Part shown: positions 62,463 to 64,000 of the stretch, piece by piece
How the letters are laid out: each line of letters begins with the position of its first letter
Position numbering within the stretch: the first letter of the stretch is position 1
Assembly: GCA_951799405.1 (NCBI GenBank)
Contig: OX637351.1
Coordinates: 4,558,251 to 4,622,250, forward strand
Reading direction: 5' to 3'
Length of the DNA stretch: 64,000 nucleotides
Source: Agapetus fuscipes
Taxonomy: Eukaryota; Arthropoda; Insecta; Trichoptera; Glossosomatidae
Translations under genes and position numbers: made by a program
The notes under the pieces: generated by a model
Told to the model about the DNA's origin: nothing
What the model saw: only the letters and a program-made list of their open reading frames with translations
Database searches by the model: none

Positions 62463-62767
62463 GAACCGGTCCGTAGTCCGTAGTCCAGTGGCAACACTTT
62501 GGACTCGTAAATGGAAGGTTGTGGATTCGAATCCCGGCGGAGCACAAAATATACCATTTATATTTTCAAATAAGCTCTTCGCTGGGTTGAAAAATTCATA
62601 AACCTTTACCAAAGACCGGTCACTGAAAGGTACATCCAACCTTACAACAAGTGGGTCTTGCTTGAAAATTGGCGTTTTCTACAGCGACGACCAAGCTCGC
62701 AGAGGGCTCTTGAGGTGTGATACACACAAAAACAGCGCTCACCAAATAAATCATCATAATATTAAAA
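62463..62767 (+). mobile_element. SINE-A, full copy, tail type 1, inside SINE-B
   Basis: AACCGGTCCGTAGTCCGTAG (the same 8-bp head repeat as at 59413) to CCAAATAAATCATCATAA. The SINE-B continuation (ttaccggcaagcttctcaag) follows at once. Confidence 0.87.
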
Positions 62768-62928
62768 TATTACCGGCAAGCTTCTCAAGAAATAGAACCA
62801 GGCCCCTCGGGAGCTAGGAAACTTTGTGCTTCGAGTAAAGTAGTTGGTGTAAGGTTGTCTCCCTTGCCTGTGAAAAGAGATTTAATTATGATTGCTATTT
62901 TTTGCCCCCTCCGGTGTTAGACCACTTG

Positions 62929-63094
62929 GGCTGGAAGTTTCATCACCACGGTAACTCTTACCTATCTACTGAATATCTGTAAGTAATATTTGTATGAAGA
63001 CTAATCCGCTGTTCACTTGCGGCCATCTTGGAAATATTACCGATATTCGGTAGGTAAGAATAACCGTGGTGATGAGACTTCCGACGCAGGTCTG
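62929..63094. repeat. Foldback element, relative of 26264-26495
   Basis: GGAAGTTTCATCACCACGGT and ACCGTGGTGATGAGACTTCC are the arms. The shared core includes TTTGTATGAAGACTAATCCG and TGTTCACTTGCGGCCATCTT. A 28-bp piece of the 1.9-kb LINE adjoins on the left. Confidence 0.85.
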
Positions 63095-63440
63095 ATTAAA
63101 CCTAAAACCGATGTTCGGCCATCTTTGCAGTAGTAGGTAAGGGAAAAATACGCTAAGTCATTTTTATTTTTATGAACAAGGATAAAAGCAGCAATTATAT
63201 AATGGGAAATATGTGCATATGTAGCACGTGCTTGCAAATGACAAGTTTAATAATAAATCCGAGGATTATCTTCATACACTGTTTCTGAATTACAAATTAT
63301 AATCAGATTATTTGTTATTAGTAATTTGAATCCTTAAATACCGTTCACACCGAGTAAGTCTACAATTGTAAACAAAATACTCAGTAAAAGTAAGTCATCG
63401 TGTTGGTATATTCTTGTTTTTGTTAAAAAGCTGAATGGTT
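63095..63440. other. No gene seen
   Basis: No repeat match and no supported open frame. Confidence 0.45.
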
Positions 63441-63444
63441 GATT

Positions 63445-63675
63445 TTTTTTAAAATAGATTTATGAAGAGGAAAGCAATTCACCAACCTATTCTGCCTGGC
63501 CAGAAACAGGTATTAAAATAATTAATTAACAATTCATTATTGTTTATTTTAATGAATTATTACTAATAAATAATTACCCAATTACATCTGTTGAACCAGG
63601 GTCAAAGTTATGGTCAAATGACCCAAGCGGGGATCGAAACAACGTTGTTTTATTCCAAATACGCTAGAAAGATCA
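63445..63675 (-). mobile_element. SINE-D, head truncated (reverse)
   Basis: It runs from tagatttatgaagaggaaag to the B-box complement GGGGATCGAAACAAC and AATACGCTAGAAAGATC, where a LINE begins. Confidence 0.8.
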
Positions 63676-63704
63676 ACCCACTTACACAACCCGCGGTACA
63701 CAAT

Positions 63705-64000
63705 GGCATATTGTTACCGACTTTGTTGTATGGAAGTGAAGCATGGACAGTGAACGATAGCGAAATGAGTAAAGTATGTACGGTGGAAATGAAGCATTTG
63801 AGAAGCATGACAGGAAAAACTCTGAGGGATAGAGTTAGGAATGAATGGGTAAAAAAAGAATGTAATTTGAAAGAGGATGTGAAAGTTAAGGTACAAAAGA
63901 ATGTGATGAGATGGTTTGGACATGTGGAAAGAATGAATGATGATAGACTGACAAAGTATGTATACAAAGAAAGTGTGAAAGGAAAAAGAGGGAAGGGACG
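63705..64000 (+). mobile_element. RTE-type LINE ORF 3' part, runs off the window
   Basis: The open frame reads LLPTLLYGSEAWTVNDSEMS, LRSMTGKTLRDRVRNEWVKK, KNVMRWFGHVERMNDDRLTK and GKRGKGR at the edge. LYGSEAWT is the hallmark box that follows the RT domain in this LINE type. No stop is seen in this part; it is closely related to 22254-22634. Confidence 0.85.

Overview
The window is nuclear DNA from an animal, almost certainly an arthropod and most likely an insect. The genes have many short exons with GT..AG introns. The predicted proteins align, from memory, with metazoan single-copy genes. The intergenic and intronic DNA is packed with SINE-like repeats, LINE tails and foldback elements. 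I could not fix the order or species.

Four protein-coding genes can be rebuilt exon by exon with every splice phase agreeing. From left to right they are: SCYL3 (minus, 15653 to 7537, 8 exons, 721 aa, a pseudokinase with a HEAT-like middle); Sin1/MAPKAP1 (minus, 23976 to 18693, 6 exons, 582 aa, a TORC2 subunit); SMYD4 (minus, 37337 or 41774 to 25937, 8-9 exons, SET/MYND/TPR); and DYNLT2B/TCTEX1D2 (plus, 27046 to 28678, 4 exons, 144 aa, a dynein-2 light chain). DYNLT2B lies wholly inside the last intron of SMYD4 on the opposite strand. A likely 3'-terminal exon of another plus-strand gene sits at the left edge (155-336). The genes act in unrelated processes (ezrin/trafficking, TORC2, methyltransferase/TPR, intraflagellar dynein); nothing suggests a functional cluster.

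Immediately after the SCYL3 stop codon, in the same frame and without an intervening ATG, runs a further open frame of about 930 codons (7536 to 4741). It is highly charged, carries 12-residue tandem repeats and ends in a single hydrophobic segment. How it is expressed is the main coding puzzle of the window.

From about 38 kb to the right end I found no conserved host gene, apart from a possible 5' exon of SMYD4 at 41.5-41.8 kb. This part is a mosaic of nested repeats. I distinguish: SINE-A (tRNA-like head, two alternative tails; two copies carry a nearly complete 5S rRNA sequence fused upstream), SINE-B (a second tRNA-like head), SINE-D (class II tRNA-like head), family C (about 250 bp, ends in AGATT repeats, over 20 copies), several foldback/MITE families with readable target duplications, two elements with CCCAGATAGCA termini, and many 3' ends of RTE-, CR1/L2- and Jockey-like LINEs. 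A hairpin with fixed flanks (CTGAAGAN, stem, GAAAC) recurs with different but self-complementary stems in several otherwise unrelated repeats.
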